The translations under genes and the position numbers were made by a program. From Mycobacterium sp. (GTDB taxonomy: Bacteria; Actinomycetota; Actinomycetes; Mycobacteriales; Mycobacteriaceae), in NCBI GenBank assembly GCA_028706695.1, contig JAQTVU010000203.1, positions 1 through 5,491 of the forward strand: a DNA stretch of 5,491 nt. Direction: 5' to 3'. The notes beneath the pieces were generated by a model. The model did not search any database and was not told where the DNA came from. It saw only the letters and a program-made list of their open reading frames with translations. Below are positions 4,906-5,491 of this stretch, one piece after another. Position 1 is the first letter of the stretch, and each line of letters begins with the position of its first letter.

Positions 4906-5491
4906 AAGTCTCTTCGCCCCCGCCGACCTCGGCGATGCCGACAGGGCGGGATACCGGCTCGAGTGCGCGGAGGTTTACAACTGGGGCACCTTCGACAGCC
5001 AGGTCTGGCGCTTCGCCCCGGGCGCCGCGACCGCTTTGCTCACCGGCGACATCGGCTCCGGAAAATCGACGATCGTCGATGCACTCACCACATTGCTGGT
5101 GCCGGCACACAAGGCGGCATACAACAAGGCCGCCGGCGCCGAAGCCAGGGAGCGCACCTTGCGCTCGTACGTCGAAGGCCATTACAAGTCCGAGCGAAGC
5201 GAGGCCACGGGCCGGTCCCGCGCCAAAGGACTGCGCGAGAACCGGCGGACCTACTCGGTGATCCTTGGCGTCTTCGCCAACCACGCTTACGGCGAAACCG
5301 TCACCCTGGCCCAGGTCTTCCAGCAGCGCGAAAGCGCCGGGCAGCCCTACCGGTTCTTTGTCACCGCAACCAAACAACTCTCGATCACAACGGATTTCGC
5401 CGACTTCGGGTCTGACTTGCGTGACCTTCGCAGGAGGCTGCGTGCTGCCGGGGCGGAGATTTTCGACGAGTTCCCCAAGTACGCGGCCTCG
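4898..5491 (+). CDS. jetC: Wadjet SMC-like ATPase JetC, N-terminal part, cut by window edge
   Basis: The frame from ATG 4898 stays open for 198 codons to the end of the window, so only the N-terminal ATPase half-domain is visible; full-length family members exceed 1,000 residues with a long coiled coil. Walker A is GDIGSGKST (50-58), preceded by a short strand (TALLT). The region AEVYNWGTFDSQVWRFAPG (24-42) matches the N-terminal head strands of MukB/JetC-type SMCs. Following it, LLVPAHKAAYNKAAG (66-80) and RTYSVILGVFANHAYGETVT (117-136) fit the family head fold. In this family JetC dimers hydrolyse ATP to extrude DNA loops and test plasmid size for the JetD nuclease. It overlaps the end of jetB by eight bases and has no separate ribosome site, suggesting coupling. 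Walker B, the signature motif and JetD lie beyond the edge. The equivalent in M. smegmatis is EptC. Confidence 0.93.
   Translation, partial: MSESLFAPADLGDADRAGYRLECAEVYNWGTFDSQVWRFAPGAATALLTGDIGSGKSTIVDALTTLLVPAHKAAYNKAAGAEARERTLRSYVEGHYKSERSEATGRSRAKGLRENRRTYSVILGVFANHAYGETVTLAQVFQQRESAGQPYRFFVTATKQLSITTDFADFGSDLRDLRRRLRAAGAEIFDEFPKYAAS

Noticed and set aside
1..5491. CRISPR array, insertion sequence or attachment site
   Set aside because: No regularly spaced repeats, transposase or integrase motifs, or flanking terminal repeats were seen.

Overview
The window is GC-rich and its real genes use codons ending mostly in G or C. The secreted protein carries an Ala-Ala|Asp-Pro signal-peptidase junction, and one gene appears to be read leaderless from a TAnnnT -10 box. 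Together these suggest a high-GC actinobacterium, most likely a mycobacterium or relative. The assignment is inferred from style, not from a marker gene.

Left part (1-2158). The extreme left edge holds what looks like the first six codons of a minus-strand gene, with a good ribosome binding site. It is followed by about 600 bases of non-coding divergent spacer containing small hairpins and an AT-rich island. Reading rightward there is a secreted VanX/DdpX-type D-Ala-D-Ala dipeptidase with all its zinc and catalytic residues. Seventeen bases later comes a class I SAM-dependent methyltransferase with a clear Shine-Dalgarno sequence. The two probably form a small operon.

Middle part (2159-2890). 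No intact gene is visible here. It contains gene debris: a frameshifted fragment of a methylmalonyl-CoA-mutase-family protein on the plus strand, and a weaker remnant resembling an XRE-type helix-turn-helix regulator on the minus strand. An operator-like inverted repeat and a candidate leaderless promoter lie just before the next gene.

Right part (2891-5491). Three overlapping plus-strand genes form the start of a type I Wadjet (JetABCD; EptABCD/MksBEFG-like) anti-plasmid system. They encode JetA (DUF3375, kleisin-like), JetB (DUF4194, MukE-like) and the N-terminal 198 residues of JetC (SMC-like ATPase with an intact Walker A). JetC runs off the right edge, and the nuclease subunit JetD is expected just beyond. 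In this family JetABC form an SMC motor that extrudes DNA loops and recognises small closed circles, and JetD cuts them. The operon sits directly next to decayed genes, consistent with an accessory or defence insertion site, but no integrase, tRNA or transposase is visible here.
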